Source of the DNA: Acidobacteriota bacterium
Lineage (GTDB): Bacteria > Acidobacteriota > Terriglobia > Acidiferrales > UBA7541
DNA length: 64,000 nucleotides
Direction of reading: 5' to 3'
Assembly: GCA_003165465.1 (NCBI GenBank)
Contig: PLUM01000097.1
Span: 1 to 64,000, forward strand
Positions 51,206 through 58,271 of this stretch are shown in pieces. The first letter of the stretch is position 1, and the number at the start of each line of letters is the position of its first letter. The translations under genes and the position numbers were made by a program. The notes under the pieces are model-generated. The model was not told where the DNA came from. It ran no database searches and was given only the letters and a program-made list of their open reading frames with translations.

Positions 51206-51418
51206 GTGGCGTGGGCTTCAGCCTGTGTGGTTTTGTGTTTGCAAGTACCAAACTCCGCAGGCTGAATAGGTTGCGGAAAAAGTCCCCCAGACCTTTTGTC
51301 ATTCCGAGCGAAGCGAGGAATCTCTCTTTGTTTTCTTACGTGTAGAACGAAGAGAGATTCCTCGCTTCGCTCGGAATGACAGAATTAGGGAGTTTTTCCG
51401 CAACCTGTGAAGCCCGCG
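51206..51418. repeat. REP pair interrupted by a MITE-like insertion
   Basis: The left REP half is at 51206-51230 (GTGGGCTTCAGCCTGTG). The right half is split: CCGCAGGCTGAA ends at 51266 and GAAGCCCGCGC resumes at 51409. Joining the two across the insertion restores the usual CGCAGGCTGAAGCCCGCGC arm. Confidence 0.85.
51267..51407. mobile_element. MITE-like element with terminal inverted repeats and target duplication
   Basis: A 141-base non-coding insert whose ends read AGGTTGCGGAAAAAGT (51268-51283) and its inverse (51391-51406, one mismatch). TGAA is duplicated on either side (51263-51266 and 51408-51411). Inside is a perfect 32-bp inverted repeat (51297-51328 with 51350-51381) of the CCGAGCGAAGCGAGGAATC type, also found at 54761-54844. 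Confidence 0.8.
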
Positions 51419-51431
51419 CAACCAAATCGGT

Positions 51432-52112
51432 TCACTCGGGCAGCAAATCGCAAAAGCAAAATCCGTCGCGCATGACTTTCTCGCCTACGCGGACGGGAAT
51501 TGGTTTTTCAAATACCGGGCCATCGAAGACAAAAGTATGGAATTCGCCGTTTTCGCCACACGCATCCACGCCGGGCGGCAAATCGGCGAAGAACGATGCA
51601 TCCAGCTCGCGCCCCGCGAACGACGCATTGAGAACGCGGGGATCGACGCACACGGCAATCGCGCGAAAACCCAGCCGCACAAATTCCCGCGCGAGTTCGC
51701 GCGTGTCGCGCTTCCAGATGGGAAACACGGCCCTCATGCCCACGAGCGCGAGATTTTTCTCGCGGTACGCGCGCAGGTCTTCGAGAAAAATATCGCCGAA
51801 CGCCACGCGCCGCACGCCCCGCGCGAAGTGCCGCTCCAGTTCTTCCTTCATGCGCTGCTCGTACGTTGCGTTGTTGCATTGCGGCGGAATCGAAACCGCG
51901 TGCAGCGGCAGGCCGAGAGATTCGGCCTGCCGCTCGAGAAGCGCGCGGCGCACGCCATGCATGCTGATGCGGTCGTACTCCTCCGTGACGGTCGTGAGCA
52001 GCGCCGCGATGCGGCAGTCGGGCGATGCACGCAACGCGTGCAGCGCCATGGCGCTGTCCTTTCCGCCGCTCCAGCAGAAGAGAACGTCTTCCGGCACGCT
52101 CGCCTTACTCAT
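51432..52112 (-). CDS. Dph6-like ATP-binding protein (diphthine-ammonia ligase family)
   Basis: A 226-residue PP-loop ATP pyrophosphatase-fold protein. The PP-loop is FCWSGGKDSAMALHAL near residue 11. YDRISMHGVRRALLERQAESLGLPL near 45-70, YEQRMKEEL near 90 and FGDIFLEDLRAYREKNL near 110 match the Dph6/MJ0570 family. In archaea and eukaryotes Dph6 amidates diphthine on EF-2; bacteria have no diphthamide, so the substrate here is unknown. Its ATG at 52112 overlaps the BtuB-like stop by 8 bases, making translation coupled, and both follow a cobalamin riboswitch. Confidence 0.85.
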   Translation of the reverse strand: MSKASVPEDVLFCWSGGKDSAMALHALRASPDCRIAALLTTVTEEYDRISMHGVRRALLERQAESLGLPLHAVSIPPQCNNATYEQRMKEELERHFARGVRRVAFGDIFLEDLRAYREKNLALVGMRAVFPIWKRDTRELAREFVRLGFRAIAVCVDPRVLNASFAGRELDASFFADLPPGVDACGENGEFHTFVFDGPVFEKPIPVRVGEKVMRDGFCFCDLLPE

Positions 52113-54318
52113 GGCGCGTCGTGTATTTGAGGCCGATGCGGAATTCACGCCCGAGCGCGGGAAAACCGTACGCTTCCTGGTATTGCTTGTCGGCAAGATT
52201 AGTGATGCGGCCGTAGATGCTGAAGCCGCGCGCGACATTGTATGTCGCCGCGAGATTGATTAGCGCGTAGCCAGGGTCGATGATTTGCCCGGGATAATTG
52301 TAGTCGTAGCGCTGTCCGGTAAAATATCCGGAGATGTTCCAGTTCATCCGCCAATAGTTTGCGTTAAGCGAAACATTTCCGGAATTGACCGGCCGTCGCA
52401 GCAGGGGGCTGCCAACCAGATAGTTGGGATCGATGTTAAGGGGATCGGTGGGCGCGGTGAGCGTGCGCGTGGAATCGTAAGTGTAGTTCGCGCTTCCGCT
52501 AAGCCAGCGCGTGATGCGCGCTTCGCCGGAAAAGTTCGCTCCGCGCGCGCGCGCCAGGTCCGTGTTGAAATATGCCCCCGCTCCAGCGCCGAAATTCATA
52601 AGGTTGCTGTTGAATTCCGTTAAGGAACACCCAGCCGGCGGCGTTGTCAAATACAAGAAGCCAATAATGTTGTGGAAGCGGTTATCGAAATAGTCCGCGG
52701 TGAAGCGCACGCGGTCGGAGGCCAGTTTCTGTTCGATTCCGGCGTGAAATGTCCAGCTCTCTTCGGGAGAAAGACCTGGATTGCCGGGGAAGCAGGGATC
52801 GCTCCCGAACGATTGATCGAATCGCGGCTCCACGATTCCCTGTCCGTACGTGACATGCAGGCGCGTGTCGCCAACCGCACCCTGAGCAATCCGTATGGCA
52901 TAGGACACGCCCGCACGAGGCACCACACGCGTTCCGAAATTAGCGTTGTCTTCGGCGCGTACTCCCGCGCTGAGCGTCAGCCGCGCAACCGGCTGCCAGC
53001 GCGCGTCGAAAAAACCCGCTTGATTGTTGCGGCGCTCGTGCATCCCAAGCAGGCTTAGGAGGCCGTTTTCGACTTCGTACTCATAACCGGCAGTCAAGGC
53101 GAATGTGCGCAGTTGGTAGGTGGACTCGCCGTCGAAACCGGCGCGATTGTATTGATAAAACGAAGGATAATTAGGATCGAAATTAAATTCGCGGGAATAG
53201 AGTTCCGTGCCGTTCAACTGGTGATGCCAGTGCGAGCCTGTTGCGAACTCGGCGTGCAGCCCCGCGCTGAAATTTTGCAAGGAAATAGTGTCGGTGAGGT
53301 TGGCCGGGTAGAGGAGCGTTTGCCCGGGCGTGCCCGCTTGGCTGTCGTTATCGCGCAGGGCGAGGCTGATGCGCGCGGTATCGGAAAAGCGCCAGCCGAA
53401 ATTTCCGGAGATCGTGCGGTTGCGGAATGCGTCGTTCGGGCCCTGGCCGCTCGTTTCAAGATCGGAAAACCCGGCGGAATAATCGAATCGCCCGACGAGG
53501 CCGGAAAGGTCCGCGCCGCCGTGGCCTGTGGCAAAATTTCCGCCGTCCGCGAATGCCGTGAATTCCGGAATGCGCGTCGTCCCGCGATGCGTGAAAATCT
53601 GAATCACGCCGTCCATCGCGTCCGAGCCGTAGAGCGCGCTTTCCGCGCCGTGAACGATTTCAATTTTGTCGATGTTGTCCACCGTGAAGTTCGAGAAATC
53701 GATGAGGCCGCCGGGAGTATTGGCCGGCACGCCGTCCACCAGCACCTTGGTGTAATTCGAGTTGCCACCGTCGAGGAACAGCGAAGCCGTGCCGCCCTCG
53801 GCGCCCGTGCGTCCGAGGCTGAAGCCCGGCTGCGTGGCAAGCAGATCGGGCAGCGAAGTGGCGGCGCGCTGGTCGATCTGCTCGCGCGTCAGGATCGTGA
53901 CCGGCGCGGGCGAGGATTCCGCATCGAGCGGAAGAACCTGCGCGGTGACAATCACTTTTGAAGAGAGGGGCTCGAGCGCCATGCGGACTTGCAGATCCCG
54001 CGTCTCTCCCGCGGCGATCGTAATTTCCTGCGCGATCGGCGCGAAGGAATCGCGCGCAATCGTGACGCGATAGCGGCCCGACGAAAGGGCCAAACTAAAT
54101 CGTCCATCCGCGCCGGAAACGCCACGCACGGCTGCGCCTGCCGGAGGAATGGATTCCGCGCTGACCTGCGCGCCGGAAATCGCCGATCCTTGCGGGTCGG
54201 TGACGGCGCCGGAAATACCGCCGCCTTTCGTTTGCGCGAAGGAACCGGGAACAACGGACAGAACGGCAAAAGATGCAGCAAACCAAACGAAAAATAAAAT
54301 ACGAACGGAGAAACGCAA
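52105..54318 (-). CDS. TonB-dependent receptor, BtuB-like (cobalamin-controlled)
   Basis: A 737-residue outer-membrane receptor for active uptake. The signal peptide (RILFFVWFAASFAVLSVVPGSFAQ) is followed by a carboxypeptidase-regulatory-like Ig domain (about 33-115, GGGISGAVTDPQGSAISGA) typical of Acidobacteriota, the plug (VTILTREQIDQRAATSLPDLLATQPG, then VLVDGVPANTPGG, IEIVHGAESALYGSDAMDGVIQI) and a 22-strand barrel. The final strand is EFRIGLKYTTRHE. The start is TTG at 54318 with GAGGAGG 6 bases upstream; the open frame beyond it lies in the riboswitch. With the riboswitch, cobalamin or a corrinoid is the most likely cargo. Confidence 0.9.
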   Translation of the reverse strand: MRFSVRILFFVWFAASFAVLSVVPGSFAQTKGGGISGAVTDPQGSAISGAQVSAESIPPAGAAVRGVSGADGRFSLALSSGRYRVTIARDSFAPIAQEITIAAGETRDLQVRMALEPLSSKVIVTAQVLPLDAESSPAPVTILTREQIDQRAATSLPDLLATQPGFSLGRTGAEGGTASLFLDGGNSNYTKVLVDGVPANTPGGLIDFSNFTVDNIDKIEIVHGAESALYGSDAMDGVIQIFTHRGTTRIPEFTAFADGGNFATGHGGADLSGLVGRFDYSAGFSDLETSGQGPNDAFRNRTISGNFGWRFSDTARISLALRDNDSQAGTPGQTLLYPANLTDTISLQNFSAGLHAEFATGSHWHHQLNGTELYSREFNFDPNYPSFYQYNRAGFDGESTYQLRTFALTAGYEYEVENGLLSLLGMHERRNNQAGFFDARWQPVARLTLSAGVRAEDNANFGTRVVPRAGVSYAIRIAQGAVGDTRLHVTYGQGIVEPRFDQSFGSDPCFPGNPGLSPEESWTFHAGIEQKLASDRVRFTADYFDNRFHNIIGFLYLTTPPAGCSLTEFNSNLMNFGAGAGAYFNTDLARARGANFSGEARITRWLSGSANYTYDSTRTLTAPTDPLNIDPNYLVGSPLLRRPVNSGNVSLNANYWRMNWNISGYFTGQRYDYNYPGQIIDPGYALINLAATYNVARGFSIYGRITNLADKQYQEAYGFPALGREFRIGLKYTTRHE

Positions 54319-54324
54319 TGGAAG

Positions 54325-54350
54325 CCTCCTCTCCCGTCTCGCGCGGGAGG
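54325..54350 (-). promoter_or_regulatory. Ribosome-binding-site hairpin of the btuB-like gene
   Basis: In the mRNA CTCCCG and CGGGAG pair directly beside the GGAGG of the TTG start, and CCTCC just upstream can pair with GGAGG itself. This looks like the translational switch of the cobalamin riboswitch located further 5'. Confidence 0.55.
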
Positions 54351-54394
54351 TAGGTTGTCCGCTTATCCGGGATCGTTTCCGGCTTCGGCGGTTG

Positions 54395-54540
54395 CAGGCT
54401 CTGTCGGTCTCCTGGCTCGGCGGAGTTGCGCCGCGCGGCCTTCCCATCCCGTCATTCAGGACAGTGGCTCGCGCGGAATTTCTCCCGCCTTACAGTCGCG
54501 CGGCGGCGACGGGTTTGCACCGTCTTCCCGGCACGGAGTC
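54395..54540 (-). ncRNA. Cobalamin riboswitch upstream of the btuB-like gene
   Basis: Read on the minus strand, the conserved core elements occur in order: GGGAAGACGGTGCAAACCC, GCGACTGTAAGGCGGG, GAGCCACTGTCCT, GGGAAGGCCGCGCGG and the B12 box AGCCAGGAGACC (54406-54417). This matches the classical cobalamin (AdoCbl) riboswitch. The ribosome-site hairpin at 54325-54350 indicates control of translation initiation. No U-run terminator lies between the aptamer and the gene. Confidence 0.93.
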
Positions 54541-54760
54541 TGCTGGTTAATGTGGCGGAGCGCCCGCGTGTCGCGGCATGGCCGTGACACGGAATGCTCC
54601 GTACGAACAATATCGCGGAAGGCCCGAAAGGGCGCGCGCCGCGCACTTCTGTTTTTGCAACTCCAGTTTTTATAACCGTGCTTTCGCAACGCCGCATCGC
54701 AAAACATTCTTGCGGCCCGGCATGGCGTGTTTCGCCGGCCTGCGAAACAACTCAACCCTC

Positions 54761-54844
54761 TGTCTTTCCGAGCGAAGCGAGGAATCTCTCTTCGATCCAG
54801 GCCAAGAAAAGAAAGAGAGATTCCTCGCTTCGCTCGGAATGACA
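54761..54844. repeat. CCGAGCGAAGCGAGGAATC inverted repeat
   Basis: Two 32-base arms (54761-54792 and 54813-54844) with one mismatch, the second copy of the hairpin nested in the MITE at 51267-51407. It lies between btuD and the divergent riboswitch region, 39 bases from the btuD stop. This copy lacks the MITE ends. Confidence 0.85.
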
Positions 54845-54883
54845 GCGTGAGTTGCGTTGCCCACTTACGTTGTCCGCAAACCG

Positions 54884-55762
54884 CTACGAAATATCTTCGC
54901 CGCGGCGCGCGCGCAAATTCACGCGCGGCCTTCCCGCGGGACCGATTTCAACGTCGAGCGGCGCGTCAAACACTTGCTCCAGTAATTCTTTTTGATACAC
55001 GGCTGCGGGCGTCCCGACGCGCAGGCATCGCCCATGCTGCAAGAGAACCACTTGGTCGGCGAATTCGGCGGCCAGCCCGAGTTCATGCGTCACGACGGCC
55101 ACCGTATAGCGATTCTCCTGCGCGAGCTGGCGGAGCCGTTCGAGCAATTCCACCTGCGCGCCGATGTCCAGATGCAGCGTGGGCTCGTCCAGCAGGATGA
55201 GGCGCGGCTGTTGCGCGAGAGCGCGCGCGAGAATCACGCGCTGCTTTTCGCCGCCGGATAGTTCGCCGATCGAGCGCTTGGCGAGGTGTTCCCCGCCCAC
55301 CTGCGCGAGGGCGTTGCGCGCGATATCGATGTCCTCACGATTCGCGAATCGCAGCGCGCGTCCGTACGGAAAGCGGCCTTGCAGCACAAACTCTCCGGCG
55401 AGGGCCGGATATACGGCCGGGCTTTCCTGATGCACGACGGCGATGCGTTGCGCGCGCGTTTTTACGTCGAGCCGGCTGGTTTCCTCGCCGTCGAGTTCCA
55501 CGCGACCGGAAAGCGGCGCGATCGTTCCGGAAATCAGGCGGAGCAGCGTGGACTTGCCGCTGGCGTTGGGGCCGAGAATGGCGACGATTTCGCCCGCGGG
55601 CGCCTGAAAACTGGTCGTGGCCAGCGTGAACATGGGCGCGGAGTGCGACCTCGACGTGTACGCATAGCTGGCCTGCTCGACGTTGAGGCGCACCGGCTGC
55701 TCGTCCCGCGCGCGATTCGCGCGTCCTCCGGCCGCTTGCGCGAATGTGTCGGAGGCGCTCAC
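54884..55762 (-). CDS. btuD: Cobalamin ABC transporter ATP-binding protein
   Basis: A 292-residue ATPase of the FecE/BtuD group. Walker A is GPNASGKST near residue 63, Q-loop VVHQESPAVYP, signature LSGGEKQRVILAR, Walker B LILLDEPTLHLD, and the His switch VVTHELGLA. The N-terminal 25 residues are an Arg/Ala-rich extension. A GTG start at 55762 overlaps the btuC stop (GTGA). It is the last gene of btuFCD behind a cobalamin riboswitch, which supports cobalamin rather than iron-siderophore as cargo. Confidence 0.92.
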   Translation of the reverse strand: MSASDTFAQAAGGRANRARDEQPVRLNVEQASYAYTSRSHSAPMFTLATTSFQAPAGEIVAILGPNASGKSTLLRLISGTIAPLSGRVELDGEETSRLDVKTRAQRIAVVHQESPAVYPALAGEFVLQGRFPYGRALRFANREDIDIARNALAQVGGEHLAKRSIGELSGGEKQRVILARALAQQPRLILLDEPTLHLDIGAQVELLERLRQLAQENRYTVAVVTHELGLAAEFADQVVLLQHGRCLRVGTPAAVYQKELLEQVFDAPLDVEIGPAGRPRVNLRARRGEDIS

Positions 55763-56778
55763 CGCATCCCTCGCCGCAACAAAAAGATGAATACCGGCGC
55801 GCCCACCATGGCCGTCATGGCCCCGACCGGCAATTCCGTGGGCACAACAATCGTGCGCGCCAGCGTATCGGCCAACACAATGGCAATCGCCCCGCACAAG
55901 GCTGAAGCCGGAATCAGCAGTCGGTAATCCGAACCGAAGATCAGCCGCACCGTGTGCGGCACGAGCAGGCCGACGTAGCCGATCGCGCCGCTGACCGAAA
56001 CGGCCAGCGCCGTCAGGAGCGACGCGGACACATAGACGACGAGCTTGACGCGCGTTACGTCCACGCCCAGGTGGATGGCTTCGCGCTCACCCGTGAGCAT
56101 CAAATTCAAATCCGCGGACGTGCTGTAAATCGCGCCGATGCCCGCGATCAGCCCGACCGTGAAAATCCACTGCATCCCGGCCGATACCGGCGTGGAAAGA
56201 TCGCCCATCAGCCAGAACGCCATACCGCGCAAGTCGCGCCCGCTGAGCGTCGTCATCAGGAACATGATGATCGCGGAAAAAAACGATGCGGAGATAATAC
56301 CGCCGAGCAGGAGCGTCGTGCTGTCCAGCTGGCCCTCGCGGCGGCCCAGAAAATAAACGCCCGCAATCGTCGCGATGGCTCCCAGAAACGCGCCCACCGG
56401 CGTGATCAGCGCAAACTCCGGCGCGATGATCAGCGCGAGGATCGAGCCGAGCGCCGCGCCGCTCGAAACGCCCAGCACGTAAGGATCGGCGAGCGGATTG
56501 CGCAGCAGCGCCTGGAAACTCGCGCCCGCAACCGAAAGCGCCGCGCCCACCAAAATGCCCAGCAGGATTCGCGGCAGGCGCAAATCGAAAACAATCATGC
56601 GATATTCCGTCGGCAGCTCGTTTCCCTGGCCGATGGCGATTCGGCCGAGGTCCACGACCAGATCGGTGACCGAGACGGGCACCGCGCCCAGCTTCAGCGC
56701 GAGCAGCACGCTCGCCAGCAGCAACAAACACAGTCCACCGCAGGTCAACAGCAATCGCCGGAGTGTCAGCGGGCGCAT
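55759..56778 (-). CDS. btuC: Cobalamin ABC transporter permease
   Basis: A 339-residue FecCD/BtuC permease with ten membrane helices. Family marks are LRLPRILLGILVGAALSVAGASFQALLRNPLADPYVLGVSSGAALGS and GAIGYVGLLVPHTVRLIFGSDYR, and the ATPase-contact helix near the end. The ATG at 56778 follows GAAGAGG; a TTG six bases upstream is also possible. It overlaps the btuF end by about 13 bases and the btuD start by four. Confidence 0.94.
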   Translation of the reverse strand: MRPLTLRRLLLTCGGLCLLLLASVLLALKLGAVPVSVTDLVVDLGRIAIGQGNELPTEYRMIVFDLRLPRILLGILVGAALSVAGASFQALLRNPLADPYVLGVSSGAALGSILALIIAPEFALITPVGAFLGAIATIAGVYFLGRREGQLDSTTLLLGGIISASFFSAIIMFLMTTLSGRDLRGMAFWLMGDLSTPVSAGMQWIFTVGLIAGIGAIYSTSADLNLMLTGEREAIHLGVDVTRVKLVVYVSASLLTALAVSVSGAIGYVGLLVPHTVRLIFGSDYRLLIPASALCGAIAIVLADTLARTIVVPTELPVGAMTAMVGAPVFIFLLRRGMR

Positions 56779-57863
56779 AGGCAAGCCTCTTCCGTAACGG
56801 GATTGGAAACTGAATGATAATCCGGCGAGGGCGCGGCGGTCGAAGAAGAAAACGCCTCGGGGTGAAGCGCGCGCGCGAGGTGCTCGATGGCCTCGACCAT
56901 GCGCGGCGCGGGGCGATTGATGGCGTCGCTCACGACCACGATGTTGCCGTTCCGCATGGCCGCAAGATTTTTCCAGCCGGGGCGTTCGCGCAACGCGTCA
57001 ATGTCGCGCTGCGTGTTTCCGGCGTGCGCGCTGGCGAACACCACAAACTCCGGCTGAAGCCGCACAATTTCTTCCATGCTGACGTGCGGCCACTCGATCT
57101 TCGTATCCACCACGGAGCGGCCTCCCGCGCGACGCAGTGCGTCCGCGATAAACGTGCCGCTGCCAATGGAAATCAGGGGATCGGTCCACACAACGAACAG
57201 CACGCGGCGCGGTGCGGCCTCCGCGAGACGCCGGTCGAGATCCGCAAGGCGCGCGCGCAAATCCCCCGCCAACGCCGCGGCCGCTTTTTCCGCGCCCAGG
57301 GCGCTTCCAAGATGCTCCACCGATGCGATCATCTCCTCAACCGAATGAGGGTCCGTCACGTATACGGGCAAGCCGATATGATCCAGCGCATTCACCGTTT
57401 CGCGCCGGTTGATGGACTTCGAGGCCAGGATCAGGTCGGGCATCAGCGCCACAATTTCCTCGAGATTCGGATTCACGGGACCGCCCACGTGCGGTTTTCT
57501 GGTGGCCTCGGGCGGATCATCGCAGAAATCGGTATCGCCCGCCAGATGGCTTCCGTCGCCCAGCGCAAAAACAATTTCCGTGAGGTTCGGCGCGAGCGAA
57601 ACGATGCGCTCCGCTTCGCGCGGGAGGAGTACTTTCCGGCCAAGCTCGTCCGTGAGTTCGCGGCCCGCCGGAAGCGCGGCACTGGAAACGCCCGGCGCAC
57701 CCGAAGCGCCCGCTGCGCTCGACGAAGTTGTTTGCGCCGCGCCGGTCCCGCTGCACAGAAACAGGCAGGACGCCGCGATCCCCGCGCAAAATGCGGCCAC
57801 CCGGCGCTTCCGAAACTCAGCGGCCACTCCGTTCGGCGCGTGCAATGTGAATTCAAATGGCAT
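56766..57863 (-). CDS. btuF: Cobalamin ABC transporter substrate-binding protein
   Basis: A 365-residue helical-backbone (TroA-like) binding protein. A long N-terminal export signal with RKRR before a hydrophobic core (VAAFCAGIAASCLFLCSG) precedes an Ala/Ser-rich linker. The mature part begins RELTDELGRKVLLPREAERIVSLAPNLTEIVFALGDGSHLAGDTDFCDDP, a clear BtuF pattern, with NLEEIVALMPDLILASKSINRRETVNAL and the C-lobe VEWPHVSMEEIVRLQPE-type sequence. LFLCSG resembles but does not fit a standard lipobox. It is the first gene behind the second cobalamin riboswitch and a terminator. Confidence 0.9.
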   Translation of the reverse strand: MPFEFTLHAPNGVAAEFRKRRVAAFCAGIAASCLFLCSGTGAAQTTSSSAAGASGAPGVSSAALPAGRELTDELGRKVLLPREAERIVSLAPNLTEIVFALGDGSHLAGDTDFCDDPPEATRKPHVGGPVNPNLEEIVALMPDLILASKSINRRETVNALDHIGLPVYVTDPHSVEEMIASVEHLGSALGAEKAAAALAGDLRARLADLDRRLAEAAPRRVLFVVWTDPLISIGSGTFIADALRRAGGRSVVDTKIEWPHVSMEEIVRLQPEFVVFASAHAGNTQRDIDALRERPGWKNLAAMRNGNIVVVSDAINRPAPRMVEAIEHLARALHPEAFSSSTAAPSPDYHSVSNPVTEEACLCAR

Positions 57864-57898
57864 CGTGATCGATTTTCAGCAATAAATTTGTAGCCGTG

Positions 57899-57932
57899 GA
57901 AATAAAAAACGCCCCGCGAGAGACACGGGGCG
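57899..57932 (-). terminator. Rho-independent terminator of the cobalamin riboswitch
   Basis: On the minus strand CGCCCCG / CGGGGCG form a 7-bp stem with a 9-base loop, followed by TTTTTTATT. It lies between the riboswitch and the btuF start, 36 bases before the gene, the standard place for a transcription-control expression platform. Confidence 0.85.
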
Positions 57933-57944
57933 CACAGAGCCGCA

Positions 57945-58072
57945 CTCTTTCTCGCGAAGAGTGCCGGCTGCGGCGGCCTGGGAGGGTGTCCTGACTTACG
58001 GCGTTTCGCCGTTCACAGTGGCGGGACCGTGGCCGATTCTCACGGCCTTGCCCACATCCCAAACCTGCAAGA
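57945..58072 (-). ncRNA. Cobalamin riboswitch upstream of btuFCD
   Basis: On the minus strand the core reads GAGAATCGGCCACGGTCCCG, CCGCCACTGTGAACGG, GCCGTAAGTCAGGACACC (B12-box-like, 57985-57996). It is shorter and more diverged than the btuB-side switch. A further hairpin (ACTCTTCGCGAGAAAGAGT, about 57940-57960) lies between the B12 box and the terminator and could be part of the switching fold. Confidence 0.88.
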
Positions 58073-58271
58073 TGTCAAACGGAAGTCTATGTCGCTGGGT
58101 GAAGGGTGTCAACACGGAGAGATGATTGGCATGGGATTAAGGATCATCGTATCCCTTGGCAGAACTAAATTGTGGGCGGTTGCACAGTGAGTGCAATCAT
58201 GGCAGAATGCCTAAACTTTTCAAGCTCAATAAGCGTTGCTCGCATTTCTTGTGCCCCAGACAGGATAGTTC

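Noticed and set aside
54319-54447. Longer N-terminus for the TonB receptor
   Set aside because: The frame is open through part of the cobalamin riboswitch, but the signal peptide and GAGGAGG point to the TTG at 54318.
56766-57863. BtuF as a lipoprotein
   Set aside because: LFLCSG has Leu at the -1 position, which does not fit a normal lipobox; a plain signal peptide is equally likely.
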